In this document: positions 9,302-18,611 of the stretch, one piece after another
Numbering within the stretch: position 1 is the first letter of the stretch
How the letters are laid out: every line of letters begins with the position of its first letter
Origin: Hoyosella levis
Lineage (GTDB): Bacteria > Actinomycetota > Actinomycetes > Mycobacteriales > Mycobacteriaceae
Direction: 5' to 3'
Assembly: GCF_026008515.1 (NCBI RefSeq)
Contig: NZ_BQYM01000011.1
Coordinates: 62,001-126,000 of the forward strand
Length of the DNA stretch: 64,000 nucleotides
The notes under the pieces: model-generated
The model's input: only the letters and a program-made list of their open reading frames with translations
What the model was told of the DNA's origin: nothing
Databases searched by the model: none
Made by a program: the position numbers and the translations under genes

Positions 9302-9361
9302 CCTGTAGCGCGCGGATCCTTCGGGCCGGGAGCGGGGGCGCCATCCCTGGGATCATTGACT

Positions 9362-9402
9362 GGTGGAAACTTTTCCCGCTCTGGTGGGGAAAAGTTTCCA
9401 CC
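9362..9402. repeat. Perfect 16-bp inverted repeat, GTGGAAAC family, copy 1
   Basis: GGTGGAAACTTTTCCC (9362-9377) pairs without mismatch with GGGAAAAGTTTCCACC (9387-9402) around a nine-base loop. The core GTGGAAAC/GTTTCCAC and the inner TCCC/GGGA are shared with the larger palindrome at 9645-9705. Confidence 0.85.
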
Positions 9403-9543
9403 CACGGTGGCCGCGACCAGTCCCGCGGGGACTTTCGGGCAGTAGCACGGTGATGCCCGCGCAGGTCGCGGTGTGCAGACACTCGATCGGGCGATAGGAA
9501 CCCGGCGCTTGCTAGGTCACCGCCGTCGGCTTGATCATCCGGC

Positions 9544-9594
9544 TGCCCTGGCTTGCCGCGTGCCCTGGCTTGCCGCGTGCCCTGGCATGCAGCG
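9544..9594. repeat. Three 17-bp tandem repeats
   Basis: TGCCCTGGCTTGCCGCG is repeated exactly at 9544-9560 and 9561-9577. A third copy, TGCCCTGGCATGCAGCG (two changes), lies at 9578-9594. Confidence 0.85.
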
Positions 9595-9644
9595 GGGCTC
9601 GTCCAACAGCGTGCCCCGGCATGTTCTCGTACCGATATCCATGC

Positions 9645-9705
9645 GCGGCCCGCTAGTGGAAACAAATCCCGAGCAGATCGGGAAAAGTTTCCACTAGCGG
9701 GCCGC
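9645..9705. repeat. Perfect 19-bp inverted repeat with nested inner stem, GTGGAAAC family, copy 2
   Basis: GCGGCCCGCTAGTGGAAAC (9645-9663) is exactly complementary to GTTTCCACTAGCGGGCCGC (9687-9705). Inside, TCCCGA (9667-9672) pairs with TCGGGA (9678-9683) around a five-base loop. The two stems are separated by AAA on each side. The whole 61-base element forms an almost perfect cruciform. Confidence 0.9.
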
Positions 9706-9718
9706 GTGTCCTTCGAGC

Positions 9719-9774
9719 CGACCCCGCTGCGTCGACCCCGCTGCGTCGACCTCGCTGCGTCGACCTCGCTGCGC
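9719..9774. repeat. Four 14-bp tandem repeats
   Basis: CGACCCCGCTGCGT occurs at 9719-9732 and 9733-9746, then CGACCTCGCTGCGT at 9747-9760 and CGACCTCGCTGCGC at 9761-9774. A degenerate CCCGCGCCGCTAT-type repeat follows to about 9808. Confidence 0.85.
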
Positions 9775-9818
9775 CGATCCCGCGCCGCTATCCCGCGCCG
9801 CGATCCCGCACGCGCAAG

Positions 9819-9855
9819 CGAAGGCCCCCGGGAAGTGATTCCCCGGGGGCCTTCG
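9819..9855 (-). terminator. Terminator after ctaE-qcrCAB
   Basis: CGAAGGCCCCCGGG pairs perfectly with CCCGGGGGCCTTCG (14 base pairs, nine-base loop). It lies 32 bases beyond the qcrB stop on the minus strand. It may also block transcription from the ctaCF side. Confidence 0.8.
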
Positions 9856-9886
9856 GTCATTGCGCTGGTGCGCTAGCTAGGACGGA

Positions 9887-11536
9887 TCAGTGCTGATCGT
9901 CGCCCTTCTCGATGCCGCGCTGCTGTAGCTTTCGGAGAGCCTGGGCCTGTCGGATATGGGCCTCGTGCTCCTCGTGCTCGAGCAGCTCGCGCTCGTCCGC
10001 TGGGTCCGCGGTGAGCAAGCCACCGGAGCCGGGGGCTCCTCCAGCGCCGAGCAGGTTCATCCGCTTGGGCACGGTCGCGCCCTGGTAGGGGAGCGGGACG
10101 GGATGCCCATGCTCATCGACGGGCCCGAGCGGCTGGTGCAGCTCGATGTACTCGCCGTGCGGAAGGCGGGTGATGATGCCCGTCTCTATGCCGTGCTCGA
10201 GGACCTTGCGGTCGGAGCGCTGAAGCGCGATGCACCAGCGGTAGGTGATGATGTACACCACCGGCGGCAGCACGATCAGGCCGAGGCGACCAAGCCAGGT
10301 CGTCGCGTTGAGCGAGATGTGGAACTTGAAGGCGATGATGTCGTTCATGGCCATGAGGAACAGCACGGCGTAGAACGCGAGGGCCATCGCGCCGAGCGAG
10401 GTGCGCACGGGCACATCGCGGGGGCGCTGAAGGATGTTGTGGTGCACATCGTCCTTGGTCAGCTTCGCCTCGATGAACGGGTAGGCGAACAGCAGCATGA
10501 AGATGATGCCGAGGATCACAGCGACGCCGACCACCGACGGGATCATGTAGTCGCCGATGTAGAAGTCCCAGGCTGGCCAGATGCGCGCCATTCCTTCGGT
10601 GAAGAACATGTAGAAGTCCGGCTGGGATCCCGCGGAGATCTGGGAGGCGTTGTATGGCCCAAGGTTCCAGATGGCGTTGATCTGCAGGAAGCCGCTCATC
10701 AGGGCAAGGATGCCGAAGATGATGCCGAAGAAGCCACCAGCCTTGACGCCGAACACCGGGAGGACGCGGACGCCGACGACGTTGTTCTCGGTACGGCCGG
10801 GGCCGGGGAACTGCGTGTGCTTCTGGTACCACACCAGCGCGAGGTGCGCGGCGATGAGTGCGAGGAGCAGGCCAGGGATGAGCAGGATGTGCGCGACGTA
10901 GAGCCTCGCGATGATCAGCTCGCCGGGGAACTCGCCACCGAACACCAGCCAGTGGGTCCAGGTTCCGACGACGGGGAGGGAAAGCATGATCGCGGAGGTA
11001 ATACGAAGCCCGATGCCGGAGAGCAGGTCGTCGGGGAGGGTGTAGCCCATGAAGCCCTCGGCGATGGTGAGCACGAAGATCATGGAGCCGATGACCCAGT
11101 TGGCCTCGCGGGGCTTGCGGAAGCCGCCGGTGAAGAACACCCGCAGCAAGTGCAGGATGATCGATGCGGCGAACAGCAGGGCCGCCCAGTGGTGCAGCTG
11201 CCGGACGAACAGGCCGCCGCGGACCTCGAAGGAGAGCTGAAGGGCTGTCTCGTAGGCGCGGGACATCTCGACGCCACGCATGGGCTGGTACGGGCCCTCG
11301 TAGACGACGTGCGCGAGCGACGGATCGAAGAACAGCGTCAGGTAGACACCGGTCACGAGGAGGATGACGAAGCTATAGAGCGCGACCTCGCCAAGCAGGA
11401 AGGACCAGTGGGTGGGGAACACCTTGTTCATCTGGCGACGCATGCCCGCGGCCATGCGGTACCGCTGGTCCATGTTTATGGCAGCGTTGGCGGCTTCCTT
11501 GTTGGCGCGATCCTGGATCGCCTTGCTCGTGCTCAT
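9887..11536 (-). CDS. qcrB: Menaquinol-cytochrome c reductase cytochrome b subunit
   Basis: The 549-residue membrane protein is cytochrome b of the bc1 complex. It oxidises menaquinol and passes electrons through two b haems. The N-terminal core has the haem-ligand histidine helices ([21 protein letters not shown], and [23 protein letters not shown]). The quinol-site region includes the [13 protein letters not shown] loop, and there are more helices up to about residue 430. The C-terminal 120-residue cytoplasmic extension, with GVETGI-type sequence and a charged tail, is typical of actinobacterial QcrB. The ATG overlaps the qcrA stop (ATGA), so translation is coupled. This is the target of the anti-tubercular drug class that includes Q203 in M. 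tuberculosis. Confidence 0.96.
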   Translation of the reverse strand: MSTSKAIQDRANKEAANAAINMDQRYRMAAGMRRQMNKVFPTHWSFLLGEVALYSFVILLVTGVYLTLFFDPSLAHVVYEGPYQPMRGVEMSRAYETALQLSFEVRGGLFVRQLHHWAALLFAASIILHLLRVFFTGGFRKPREANWVIGSMIFVLTIAEGFMGYTLPDDLLSGIGLRITSAIMLSLPVVGTWTHWLVFGGEFPGELIIARLYVAHILLIPGLLLALIAAHLALVWYQKHTQFPGPGRTENNVVGVRVLPVFGVKAGGFFGIIFGILALMSGFLQINAIWNLGPYNASQISAGSQPDFYMFFTEGMARIWPAWDFYIGDYMIPSVVGVAVILGIIFMLLFAYPFIEAKLTKDDVHHNILQRPRDVPVRTSLGAMALAFYAVLFLMAMNDIIAFKFHISLNATTWLGRLGLIVLPPVVYIITYRWCIALQRSDRKVLEHGIETGIITRLPHGEYIELHQPLGPVDEHGHPVPLPYQGATVPKRMNLLGAGGAPGSGGLLTADPADERELLEHEEHEAHIRQAQALRKLQQRGIEKGDDQH

Positions 11537-12711
11537 GATTCACGCTCCCCGAGGTCTGGGATCTCCGTGTAGCCGGGCCGTTCCCAGAACGCCGGTCCGA
11601 CGGGTTCGATGAAGCCTCCGCGCGATACGAAGAAGCCCTCGTCGTCCACGGTGATCGGAAGCTGGGGGAGCGCTCGGGTCGCCGGGCCGAATACGGGCTT
11701 GGCGTACTGGAGCGCGTCAAACTGTGACTGGTGGCAGGGGCACAGGATCCGCTGCGTCTGCTGCTCGTACAGGGAGGTCGGGCAGGCGAGGTGGGTGCAG
11801 ATCTTCGAGTACGCGAAGTAGTCGCCGTAGTTGAAGCTCTCCTGGCCCTGGCGCTTGATGACGCGCGCGGTGTCCGAACTGCGCAAGCGGATGAGCATGA
11901 CGGGCGCGTACTGGTGCCGCAGCGAGTAGCGCAGCTTGTAGAGATCGCCACGCCATTCTTCCTTGAACGGGAAGACTGTCTCCATGCTGCCCGCGTCGAG
12001 GTCCTCGGGACGGACGAGCACGATGTCGTCGATGCGTCCAGTGTCGCGACGCAGGTAGACGGTCTGGCCCGGGTAGTCCTGGTCCCAGGGGGAAGTCCAC
12101 AGCGGCGCATCGTTGCCGTCGGCCCAGGGGTTCTTGACCATGCCGCCGGCGAGCGCGACGGGCGCGGCGACCGCGAAGGTGCCAACCCCGAAGATCGCCG
12201 AGAGCTTGATCATGTTGCGGCGACCAATGGTGGAAGTGTCGTAGGCGTCCTTGAGGAGCGCCACGGTGGTCTTCTGGTCGACCGCGTCGGAGGGGCCATC
12301 GTGGCGCTGCTGGACCGCGATCTCCTCGGGGATCATCTTCTTGGCGATCAGGACAGCGGCGATGCCGATGCTGAGGATCGCGGTGCCAAAGGTGAGCCCG
12401 TAGAGCGGGGTGGCCCAGTTGTAGAGGTTGTAGCCCTCCTCGCCGAGGCTCTTGTGCTCCCACGGCCAGAAGAGGAATACCGCGATGAAGGCCAGGGCAG
12501 AGAGGCCGGAGAGTGCGAACCAGAATACGATCTGGCGCTCCGCGCGCTTCTCGGCCTTGGTGCCCTTCGCGGGCCAGCGGTTGCGGCGGAAGATGACGTC
12601 GACGTCATCAAGGTTGGTGCCGAGTCGCGCTAGCTCTTCCTGGCTCATGCTGGCCAGCTCTTCCTCCGAGGGATTCAGGTTCCCTGGAGTGTTCCGGTCA
12701 GCGTTGCTCAT
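11533..12711 (-). CDS. qcrA: Menaquinol-cytochrome c reductase Rieske iron-sulfur subunit
   Basis: The 392-residue Rieske protein passes electrons from menaquinol to QcrC. Actinobacterial QcrA is larger than usual and has three transmembrane helices, seen here at about residues 57-80, 95-118 and 165-188. An RRN signal precedes the last helix ([14 protein letters not shown]), compatible with Tat-dependent insertion. The C-terminal Rieske fold carries C305-T-H307 and C324-P-C326-H327, the [2Fe-2S] ligands and disulfide cysteines. The ATG at 12711 overlaps the qcrC stop as ATGA; longer upstream readings run inside qcrC. The N-terminal 50 residues are acidic and probably cytoplasmic. Confidence 0.95.
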   Translation of the reverse strand: MSNADRNTPGNLNPSEEELASMSQEELARLGTNLDDVDVIFRRNRWPAKGTKAEKRAERQIVFWFALSGLSALAFIAVFLFWPWEHKSLGEEGYNLYNWATPLYGLTFGTAILSIGIAAVLIAKKMIPEEIAVQQRHDGPSDAVDQKTTVALLKDAYDTSTIGRRNMIKLSAIFGVGTFAVAAPVALAGGMVKNPWADGNDAPLWTSPWDQDYPGQTVYLRRDTGRIDDIVLVRPEDLDAGSMETVFPFKEEWRGDLYKLRYSLRHQYAPVMLIRLRSSDTARVIKRQGQESFNYGDYFAYSKICTHLACPTSLYEQQTQRILCPCHQSQFDALQYAKPVFGPATRALPQLPITVDDEGFFVSRGGFIEPVGPAFWERPGYTEIPDLGERES

Positions 12712-13595
12712 GACCTCGCTCCGATCCACATCGTGGCGCCGATGACCACTGAGATTCCGAGTACCCACATCGTCATGCCCTCGGAGACGGGGCCGAATCC
12801 GCCGAGGCCGTAGCCCCCGGGATCGCGGGTCTCCTGGACGGACTTGACGAAGGCGATGATGTCCCGCTTGTCCTCGGGGGTGAGCTGGCGATCCGAGAAC
12901 TTCGGCATGTTCTGCGGGCCGGTCAGCATTGCGGTGTAGATGTCGGGCTCGGGCACGCCGACGAGCGAGGGTGCCCACTTGCCGGAGGAGAGAGCGCCGC
13001 CCTGGCCGGTGAAGTTGTGGCACGAGGCGCAGTTCTGGCGCCACAGCTCGCCGCCGCGGGCGGGATCGTTGCCGCGCAGCGAGGTAGTGGCTACTTCGCC
13101 GCTCGCGGTGCGTGGCACGACTGGTCCGCCGCCGTTCGCCTGGATGTAGGCGCCAAGGGCGTCGATCTGCTGTCCCTCGAACTTGGGGATCTTCCGCATG
13201 GCCTGCGCCTCGTTGCGCATGGCGGGCATGCGGCCTGAGGCGACCTGGAAGTACACGGATGCCTCGCCCACGCCGATCAGGCTGGGACCGCGGTCGGCGA
13301 CGCCCTGCAGGTTCACGCCGTGGCAGGTGACGCAGGAGACGTCATAGATCTGCTTGCCCTCGCGGATCAGCGCAGCGCTGTCCTCGTTGGCGGTCGCGAC
13401 ATGCGCATCGGGGGTGATCGCCGTCGCGAACAGGCCCGCGCCGGTGAGTCCAGCAAGGAGCAGCGCGGCTCCGGTGGCGCGACGGCGCAGCTTGCGCGCG
13501 CGGCGGGAGCGGCGGGGCGGCGTGCCGGTCTGTGCGGCCGGCGCGACTGCCTCTCCGCCGGTGGCATCGGCTGGGGGTGGAGGAGATGAGCTCAT
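12708..13595 (-). CDS. qcrC: Menaquinol-cytochrome c reductase dihaem cytochrome c subunit
   Basis: This 295-residue subunit has two cytochrome c domains that carry electrons directly from the Rieske centre to CuA, which is why actinobacteria need no soluble cytochrome c. The first haem site is CVTCH (C88, C91, H92) and the second is CASCH (C189, C192, H193). An N-terminal hydrophobic segment at about 41-60 follows a strongly basic stretch, and a C-terminal anchor lies at about 274-291. The Pro/Ala-rich N-terminus is low complexity. It lies between ctaE (55-base gap) and qcrA (four-base overlap) in the ctaE-qcrCAB operon. Confidence 0.96.
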   Translation of the reverse strand: MSSSPPPPADATGGEAVAPAAQTGTPPRRSRRARKLRRRATGAALLLAGLTGAGLFATAITPDAHVATANEDSAALIREGKQIYDVSCVTCHGVNLQGVADRGPSLIGVGEASVYFQVASGRMPAMRNEAQAMRKIPKFEGQQIDALGAYIQANGGGPVVPRTASGEVATTSLRGNDPARGGELWRQNCASCHNFTGQGGALSSGKWAPSLVGVPEPDIYTAMLTGPQNMPKFSDRQLTPEDKRDIIAFVKSVQETRDPGGYGLGGFGPVSEGMTMWVLGISVVIGATMWIGARS

Positions 13596-13650
13596 CGAGA
13601 TCCCTTTGGTGATGGGGGACGGGCTGGACGGGGCTGGCGCTGTGTGGTCG

Positions 13651-14259
13651 CTACTGGATGAAGTAGATCGTCGCGAACAGCGCGATCCACACGATGTCCA
13701 CGAAGTGCCAGTAGTAAGAGACCACGATCGCGGCGGTGGCTTGAGCAGGCGTGAACTTGCTCATCTGGGTCCGCGCGATGATGTACAGGAACGCGATGAG
13801 GCCACCGATCACGTGCATGCCGTGGAAGCCGGTGGTCATGTAGAACACCGAGCCGTACACGCTGCCCGAGATCGTAGTGCCGGTGTGCACGAGCTCGAAG
13901 TACTCGTAGCCCTGGCCCAGCACGAAGAACAGGCCCATGAGGAAGCTGATGTAGTACCACTTCCGCAGGCCGAACACGTCGCCACGTTCCGCCGCGAACA
14001 CACCCATCTGGCACGTGAATGATGACAGCACCAGGACGGTGGTGATCATCAGTGCAAAAGGCACGTTGAGGTGCGTGGGCGGTGGCGGCCACTCGGTGGC
14101 CTGGGCCTTCGACACGAAGTACATCGCGAAGAGGCCGGCGAAGAACATGAGCTCGCTTGACAGCCACACGATCGTGCCCACGCTGACCATGTTTGGGCGG
14201 TTCAGCGAGTGCACACGTTGTGTGATTGCCGTTCCTGAGTTCCCTACTGCGCTCGTCAC
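13651..14259 (-). CDS. ctaE: Cytochrome c oxidase subunit III
   Basis: The 202-residue membrane protein is subunit III of the aa3 oxidase, with five transmembrane helices. Sequence identity to mycobacterial CtaE is high throughout: [20 protein letters not shown] near the start, [16 protein letters not shown], and [15 protein letters not shown] at the end. GTG 14259 gives [12 protein letters not shown], matching the M. tuberculosis start. No Shine-Dalgarno precedes it. A CATACT box lies seven bases before the GTG, so the transcript may be leaderless. It heads the ctaE-qcrC-qcrA-qcrB operon. Confidence 0.95.
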   Translation of the reverse strand: MTSAVGNSGTAITQRVHSLNRPNMVSVGTIVWLSSELMFFAGLFAMYFVSKAQATEWPPPPTHLNVPFALMITTVLVLSSFTCQMGVFAAERGDVFGLRKWYYISFLMGLFFVLGQGYEYFELVHTGTTISGSVYGSVFYMTTGFHGMHVIGGLIAFLYIIARTQMSKFTPAQATAAIVVSYYWHFVDIVWIALFATIYFIQ

Positions 14260-14446
14260 ACTTGGAAGTATGACGTCTCGTCGTACTAAACGTGCAGCCG
14301 GGTCCTGATTTGGGTTGATGTTGGCATCGTTTTCCCAGTTGGTGGACGTCTGCTTGCCGCGATTCCGGCGCGGGGCGTGTCGCGTAGGCTGGTCCGGGCG
14401 CACTGCGAGGTGCGTGCCGATGAGTCCCGCGGAGGAGCGTGGCGCG

Positions 14447-14863
14447 ATGCTGGATCGCTTGCTGGCACGGTGGCGTCGCCGGGGTCCCGAGCCCCTTGAC
14501 CCGGATATCGATGATCTGGTGCTCGTGGCGGGCACGCGGGACCCAGCGGAATCGGTGGTGGGGCTCATCGAGTCCTCGCCACGATGGAGGCAGGGCGACC
14601 TCGGCGTGCTGCGGTTCTTTCTCGACGTTCCGGCGAACCGCGCCGAGGCTGTCGTGGAGGCGCTAGGCGCCGAGGGGTACTCGCTCCGTCCCGCAGCCGT
14701 GACCGAGCCGGGGGACGTGGTTGAAGCCGGGGAGATCATGGTCCAGCGCGTGGATGTCCTCTCGGGGCTGTGGTGCGCCCAGGAGTCCTCCAGGATGGCG
14801 AGCCTGCTTTCCCGGCACGGTGGCGGGGTGCTCGGCTGGGAAGCGTGGCAGCGCTCGGGCTGA
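14447..14863 (+). CDS. Hypothetical protein, possibly RraB-like
   Basis: This 138-residue protein is not recognised with certainty. It starts with a basic patch ([10 protein letters not shown]). A conserved-looking pattern follows: a helix, strand [22 protein letters not shown], a strand ending [16 protein letters not shown], and a final [11 protein letters not shown]. The ending resembles the W/D...GW arrangement of RraB-type ferredoxin folds (RNase E inhibitor family), but this is a weak, pattern-level match. The GGAGGAG at 14431-14437 selects ATG 14447 over ATG 14420. The gene is divergent from ctaE and precedes trpD by 144 bases. Base composition is like its neighbours. No signal peptide or membrane segment is visible. 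Confidence 0.6.
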   Translation: MLDRLLARWRRRGPEPLDPDIDDLVLVAGTRDPAESVVGLIESSPRWRQGDLGVLRFFLDVPANRAEAVVEALGAEGYSLRPAAVTEPGDVVEAGEIMVQRVDVLSGLWCAQESSRMASLLSRHGGGVLGWEAWQRSG

Positions 14864-15007
14864 TCGGCCGGGGTTGAGCGGGGCCAGTTGGCGCAGGGGC
14901 TCGATGATGCCGGATGGCGTCAGCCACAGCGCGCGGGGCCATTACGATGTGCTCGATGCTGGACCCCACCACCTGAGACCCCACGACCTGAGACGAGGGA
15001 CACCGAC

Positions 15008-16054
15008 GTGACACTGCATACTCCGGCCCTGGCATGGCCGACCGTGCTGGAGGCGCTGACCTCCCGCAGTGACTTGCCCGCGGAGGCGACGGCATGGGCG
15101 ATGGACGAGATCATGTCGGACCGGGCAACGCCCGCCCAGATCGCGGCGTTCGGCGTGGCGATGAAGATGAAGGGGCCGACGTCGGCGGAGCTCAGCGGTC
15201 TCGCGAACGGCATGCTCGCGCACGCCCGCCGCGTCGAGGGCTGCGTGGACGCGGTGGACATCGTCGGCACGGGCGGCGACAAGTCGAACACGGTCAACAT
15301 CTCGACGATGTCCGCGATCGTGGTGGCGGCCACCGGGATCAATGTCGTCAAGCATGGCAACCGGGCAGCATCGTCGCGCAGTGGTGGCGCAGATGTGCTC
15401 GAGGCGCTCGGCATTCGCATCAATCTGGGGCCCGCGGAGGTAGAGCGCAGCGTCCGCGAGGTCGGCATCGGGTTCTGCTTCGCTCCGGTGTTCCACCCCG
15501 CCTACCGTTTCGCTGGAGCGCCGCGCCGCGAGATCGGGATCCCGACCGTGTTCAACGTGCTGGGACCGTTGACGAACCCCGCGCAACCCCGCGCTGGGCT
15601 CGTGGGTTGCGCTTTCGAGGGCCTGCTGCCGGTGCTGGCGGGGGTGTTCGCGGATCGAGGCAGCTCGGTGCTGGTGGTGCGGGGCGACGATGGCCTCGAT
15701 GAGATCACCACGACCACGACCACGACGATGCAGGTGGTGGTGGACGGGACGGTGCGCGAGGAGCGGTTCGATCCCGCGCGGGTCGGCCTCTCGCTGTCGG
15801 AGCCGGGTGACCTGAAGGGCGGGGACGCCGAGGACAACGCCGAGATCGCACGGCGGGTGCTAGGGGGCGAGAGGTCCGCGGTGCGCGACGCGGTGGTGCT
15901 GAACTCCGCCGCGGCGGTCGCGGCATACAAGGGCGTGCGCGGGGATGTGCACGAGGCGATCGGGGAGGCGATGCGCGAGGTCGAGGCCGCGATCGACGGT
16001 GGTGCGGCCGCGACGCTGCTGCACGCCTGGGCGGACTGGACCCAGCGGGCATAG
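15008..16054 (+). CDS. trpD: Anthranilate phosphoribosyltransferase
   Basis: The 348-residue enzyme joins anthranilate and PRPP in tryptophan biosynthesis. [14 protein letters not shown] at 87-100 is the PRPP and metal binding signature, and [21 protein letters not shown] is the second conserved block. DEIT followed by a threonine run is the anthranilate-site region. GTG 15008 gives the family-length protein; longer readings add unrelated sequence. The other trp genes are not in the window, as in mycobacteria, where trpD also stands alone near ctaE. The threonine run (residues 234-240, seven in a row, from ACCACG repeats) is longer than the usual four or five. Confidence 0.96.
   Translation: MTLHTPALAWPTVLEALTSRSDLPAEATAWAMDEIMSDRATPAQIAAFGVAMKMKGPTSAELSGLANGMLAHARRVEGCVDAVDIVGTGGDKSNTVNISTMSAIVVAATGINVVKHGNRAASSRSGGADVLEALGIRINLGPAEVERSVREVGIGFCFAPVFHPAYRFAGAPRREIGIPTVFNVLGPLTNPAQPRAGLVGCAFEGLLPVLAGVFADRGSSVLVVRGDDGLDEITTTTTTTMQVVVDGTVREERFDPARVGLSLSEPGDLKGGDAEDNAEIARRVLGGERSAVRDAVVLNSAAAVAAYKGVRGDVHEAIGEAMREVEAAIDGGAAATLLHAWADWTQRA
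15707..15727 (+). repeat. Short ACCACG microsatellite inside trpD
   Basis: Three tandem ACCACG units plus one ACG encode seven consecutive threonines at residues 234-240. The repeat keeps the reading frame in three-base steps. Confidence 0.85.
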
Positions 16055-16112
16055 CAGCACCGGCACCGGCCCTGGTCGGGGTCGACCTGGCTGGTCGCCC
16101 GCGCCGGGGCCG

Positions 16113-16388
16113 TCAGTCGCCGAGGGAGAAGGCGGCCTCGACATCGCTGCTCGCGTACTGCTTGAACGCGATCTGGGTGCTGCTTGACCGCACTCCGGGG
16201 ATCTTGGTGATGCGCTCGGTGACGACGTGCGCGATCTCCTCGTGGCCCCCCACCCGGAGGATCGCGATGAGGTCGATATCGCCCGCGCACGAGTACACCT
16301 CGGACACCCCAGGCAGGTCAGCAACGGCCTGCGCGGTCTCGGGAATGCTGTGCGGGTCGGTGTGGATCAGGACAATCGCGGTGATCAT
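16113..16388 (-). CDS. Stand-alone Lrp/AsnC ligand-binding (RAM) domain protein
   Basis: This 91-residue protein is a solitary AsnC_trans_reg (RAM) domain: MITAIVLIHTDP, then IPETAQAVADLPGVSEVYS, GDIDLIAILRV, and a final strand ending in IAFKQYAS. It has no DNA-binding helix-turn-helix. Such free RAM domains form beta-alpha-beta-beta-alpha-beta dimers and bind amino acids or other small ligands. The ATG overlaps the stop of the upstream exonuclease (ATGA), so the two are translated together. That coupling hints that the domain may sense a metabolite linked to the nuclease or to the convergent trpD, but this is speculation. Confidence 0.88.
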   Translation of the reverse strand: MITAIVLIHTDPHSIPETAQAVADLPGVSEVYSCAGDIDLIAILRVGGHEEIAHVVTERITKIPGVRSSSTQIAFKQYASSDVEAAFSLGD

Positions 16389-18145
16389 GGAGTGAGGGTA
16401 TCGGTTCGGCGATCCGGGCGGAGCAGTTGGTCGCGTCGCGCGCCGGTACGTGCCTGCTGGCACCAGTCGGCGTGCTGCGCCGCTCCGCGCGCGGGCTGAT
16501 GGAAGCCGTGGCTGGTGGTGACGATCCGGGTTCCTGGAGTATCGAGCCAGGCGAGGAGGAGCGCGATCTCCTCGGGATGGGTTCCCTCCAGCGGCTCCTC
16601 ATTGGGAATCGTGGTCTCCGCTGCTGCCTGGAGGTGCTCGGCGACGAGGAGGGGCGAGGTGCCCTGGCGCGCGACGCCAGCCGCGGCCAGGCGACCGCGC
16701 CGGATGACCACGAGCTCCCAGCCGCGCTGCCCGTCGGGGCGTCCGACGACTAGCTCATCGATGCGGATCAGCGAGGCGAGGCGCTGGCTGCGGTGCAATG
16801 CGAGGCCGAGGTTGGCCGCGCGGTCGCGCAGGCGTGCCGCGGTCTCGAACTTCTCCGCCGCCGCGAGTTGCTCGAGCTGCTGGCGCAGCTCGTCGAGGAC
16901 GGTGTTGTCGTGCCCGGCGATGGTGGCGCGCGCATGGTCGGTGATCTCTGCATAACTGGACGCGACGAGGCTCCCATGCCGGGAGGCGGCGCACGGCGAG
17001 GCGCTGGTGGTTCCGCAATCGGCGGGGTGGATGGCAGTGGCGCCGAGTCGTGCGCGGCAGGTGCGGAGCCCGATCCCGGTAGCGAGGGCCTCGGCTGCTT
17101 CCTGGGCATTGGCGCGGCTCGAGAACGGGCCGATGGAGGGCACGCGAGCGGTGCGGGCGACCGCGAGGCGGGGGAACGCCTCGTCAGTGAGGCTGATCCA
17201 CCAGGCACGTCGCGGGCTCGTGGAGCGCCGATTATAGGGCGGGCTCGTGGCGGCGAGCAGGCGCAGCTCGCGGACCCCGGCCTCGATGGTGTGCGAGCAG
17301 GGGATGTGGTCGACCCGCGTGGCGAGCGCGATCATCTCGCGCATCGCGGTGCGCTTCTCGGATCCAGTGAAGTAGCTTCGCACTCGTTTGCGCAGGTTGC
17401 CCGAGGTCCCGATGTAGAGCGGCTCGTCGGACGGCCCGCGAAAGATGTAGACGCCTGGTCCGTCGGGCAGCTCATCGGCAAGCGTCCGCTTCGCGCGCAC
17501 GGTGCTCGGGACACGTGGGTAGTACTGCTCGAGCTCCTCCAGGGTCTGTACTCCCTGGTTCCCGACGCGCTCGAGAAGTGCGTGGAAGACGTCGACGGTG
17601 GCGCGGGCGTCGTCGAGCGCCCGGTGCGTGGGCGAGTTGGGCACATTGAAATGCGCGGCGAGCGCGGACAGCTTGGCCGAGGGGGCTTCCCCCCGGTCCA
17701 GGATCCGGCGGGCGAGGACAACGGTGCAGAGCGCTCGGGGAAACGGCCAGTCGAACGAGAGACGTGTCGCGGCGGCCCGGAGGAATCCGGTATCGAACCG
17801 GGCATTGTGCGCGACCAGGATGCTGTCCCGGGCGAACTCGAGGAAGGCGGGGAGCACCTCGTTGATCGGGGGCGCTTCGCGGACCATGGCGGTAGTGATG
17901 CCCGTGAGCTCGATGATGTAGGGCGGTATCTCCCGCTGGGGGTTGACGAGGGTGGCGAACTCGCCGATGCATGCACCGCCACGAACCTTGACCGCACCGA
18001 TCTCGGTGATGCAGTCGTTCTCGGGGCTGCCGCCGGTCGTCTCGAGATCCACAATGACAAAAGTCGTCTCGTGCAGGTTGTCCTCGAGCTCGGGAAGGCT
18101 CATCTGGCCTGCTGGCAGGGGATGCGGGATGGGCACGCCGGTCAC
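16385..18145 (-). CDS. DEDDh 3'-5' exonuclease fused to UvrC/Cho-like GIY-YIG domain
   Basis: This 586-residue protein (Rv2191-like) joins two DNA-processing modules. Residues 27-195 are a DnaQ/epsilon-type exonuclease with D33 and E35 in VDLETTGG, D118 in ARFDTG, and H174 and D179 in THRALDDAR. Residues 225-310 are a GIY-YIG nuclease domain like UvrC or Cho (GVYIF, then LYIGTSGNLRKRV). A UVR-type coiled coil follows at about 397-425 (EQLAAAEKFETAARLRDRA). The second UvrC nuclease domain and HhH are missing. It probably acts in DNA repair. GTG 18145 gives an extended start; M15 (18103) is an equally possible start. Confidence 0.88.
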   Translation of the reverse strand: MTGVPIPHPLPAGQMSLPELEDNLHETTFVIVDLETTGGSPENDCITEIGAVKVRGGACIGEFATLVNPQREIPPYIIELTGITTAMVREAPPINEVLPAFLEFARDSILVAHNARFDTGFLRAAATRLSFDWPFPRALCTVVLARRILDRGEAPSAKLSALAAHFNVPNSPTHRALDDARATVDVFHALLERVGNQGVQTLEELEQYYPRVPSTVRAKRTLADELPDGPGVYIFRGPSDEPLYIGTSGNLRKRVRSYFTGSEKRTAMREMIALATRVDHIPCSHTIEAGVRELRLLAATSPPYNRRSTSPRRAWWISLTDEAFPRLAVARTARVPSIGPFSSRANAQEAAEALATGIGLRTCRARLGATAIHPADCGTTSASPCAASRHGSLVASSYAEITDHARATIAGHDNTVLDELRQQLEQLAAAEKFETAARLRDRAANLGLALHRSQRLASLIRIDELVVGRPDGQRGWELVVIRRGRLAAAGVARQGTSPLLVAEHLQAAAETTIPNEEPLEGTHPEEIALLLAWLDTPGTRIVTTSHGFHQPARGAAQHADWCQQARTGARRDQLLRPDRRTDTLTP

Positions 18146-18611
18146 AGTAGCCGGGTGGTCCGACAGTCATTGGAGCGGCAGTGGCGGACACGCGGCGCGC
18201 CCGGGGCCAAAGTGAGAGAAGGACCACAGGTTTTTCTCAGTGTGCATGGCATCTCGTGGCTGGGGCTTGCTCGGGAAGCCAAGTTTCGCTATGCGAGTTC
18301 GCGCAGTAGTCCGGCTGCCAGCAGTTTTAATCGCCCCTACCAGCATTCATCCTATGATTCACGCGGGGCGGCCCGCGGCCTTGGCGCAACGGCCGCGCGC
18401 GGCGCGCTCAATGGGGGTCGCTGGGCCTGGATCGCGAGCGGCAAGCGCTCTGACCGTGGGGTTTGCGCGAAACCGACGGCGGGGCAAGCGTTACCGCATT
18501 CGAGTGTGATCGCTACCACATACCCGGATCGCCGTTTGGGTGATGGACGAAGCCGAGTCCTTTTCGTAATCTTTTCGAGACACAGCGGAGTCCTGCCGAC
18601 CCGACCGGGAT
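18146..18611. other. Non-coding upstream region of the exonuclease and NlpC/P60 genes
   Basis: No gene is credible here. The region holds divergent promoters for the exonuclease (minus) and the riboswitch-led NlpC/P60 gene (plus). A small hairpin, CGCGGCC/GGCCGCG with ten-base loop, lies at 18374-18397 within a very GC-rich patch. The A/T-rich stretch near 18320-18360 is the likeliest place for a promoter, but I cannot name the boxes. Confidence 0.5.

Larger units (their letters stand above)
8995..9818. other. Repeat-rich non-coding stretch between ctaF and qcrB
   Basis: No credible gene lies here on either strand; open frames have no family resemblance and no good ribosome site. The stretch holds three long inverted repeats and two tandem repeat blocks, listed separately. 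It separates the convergent ctaCF and qcrCAB units. Its density of palindromes is unlike anything else in the window except the gap at 23305-23586. Confidence 0.8.

Noticed and set aside
9956-11572. Long plus-strand open frame of 538 codons over qcrB
   Set aside because: It is an antisense shadow produced by high GC content; qcrB on the minus strand has full family motifs.
16055-16112. Possible terminator between trpD and the RAM-domain gene (GGCCC/GGGCC and CTGGTC pieces)
   Set aside because: The arms are short with a long loop and several equally weak pairings exist; not enough to call.
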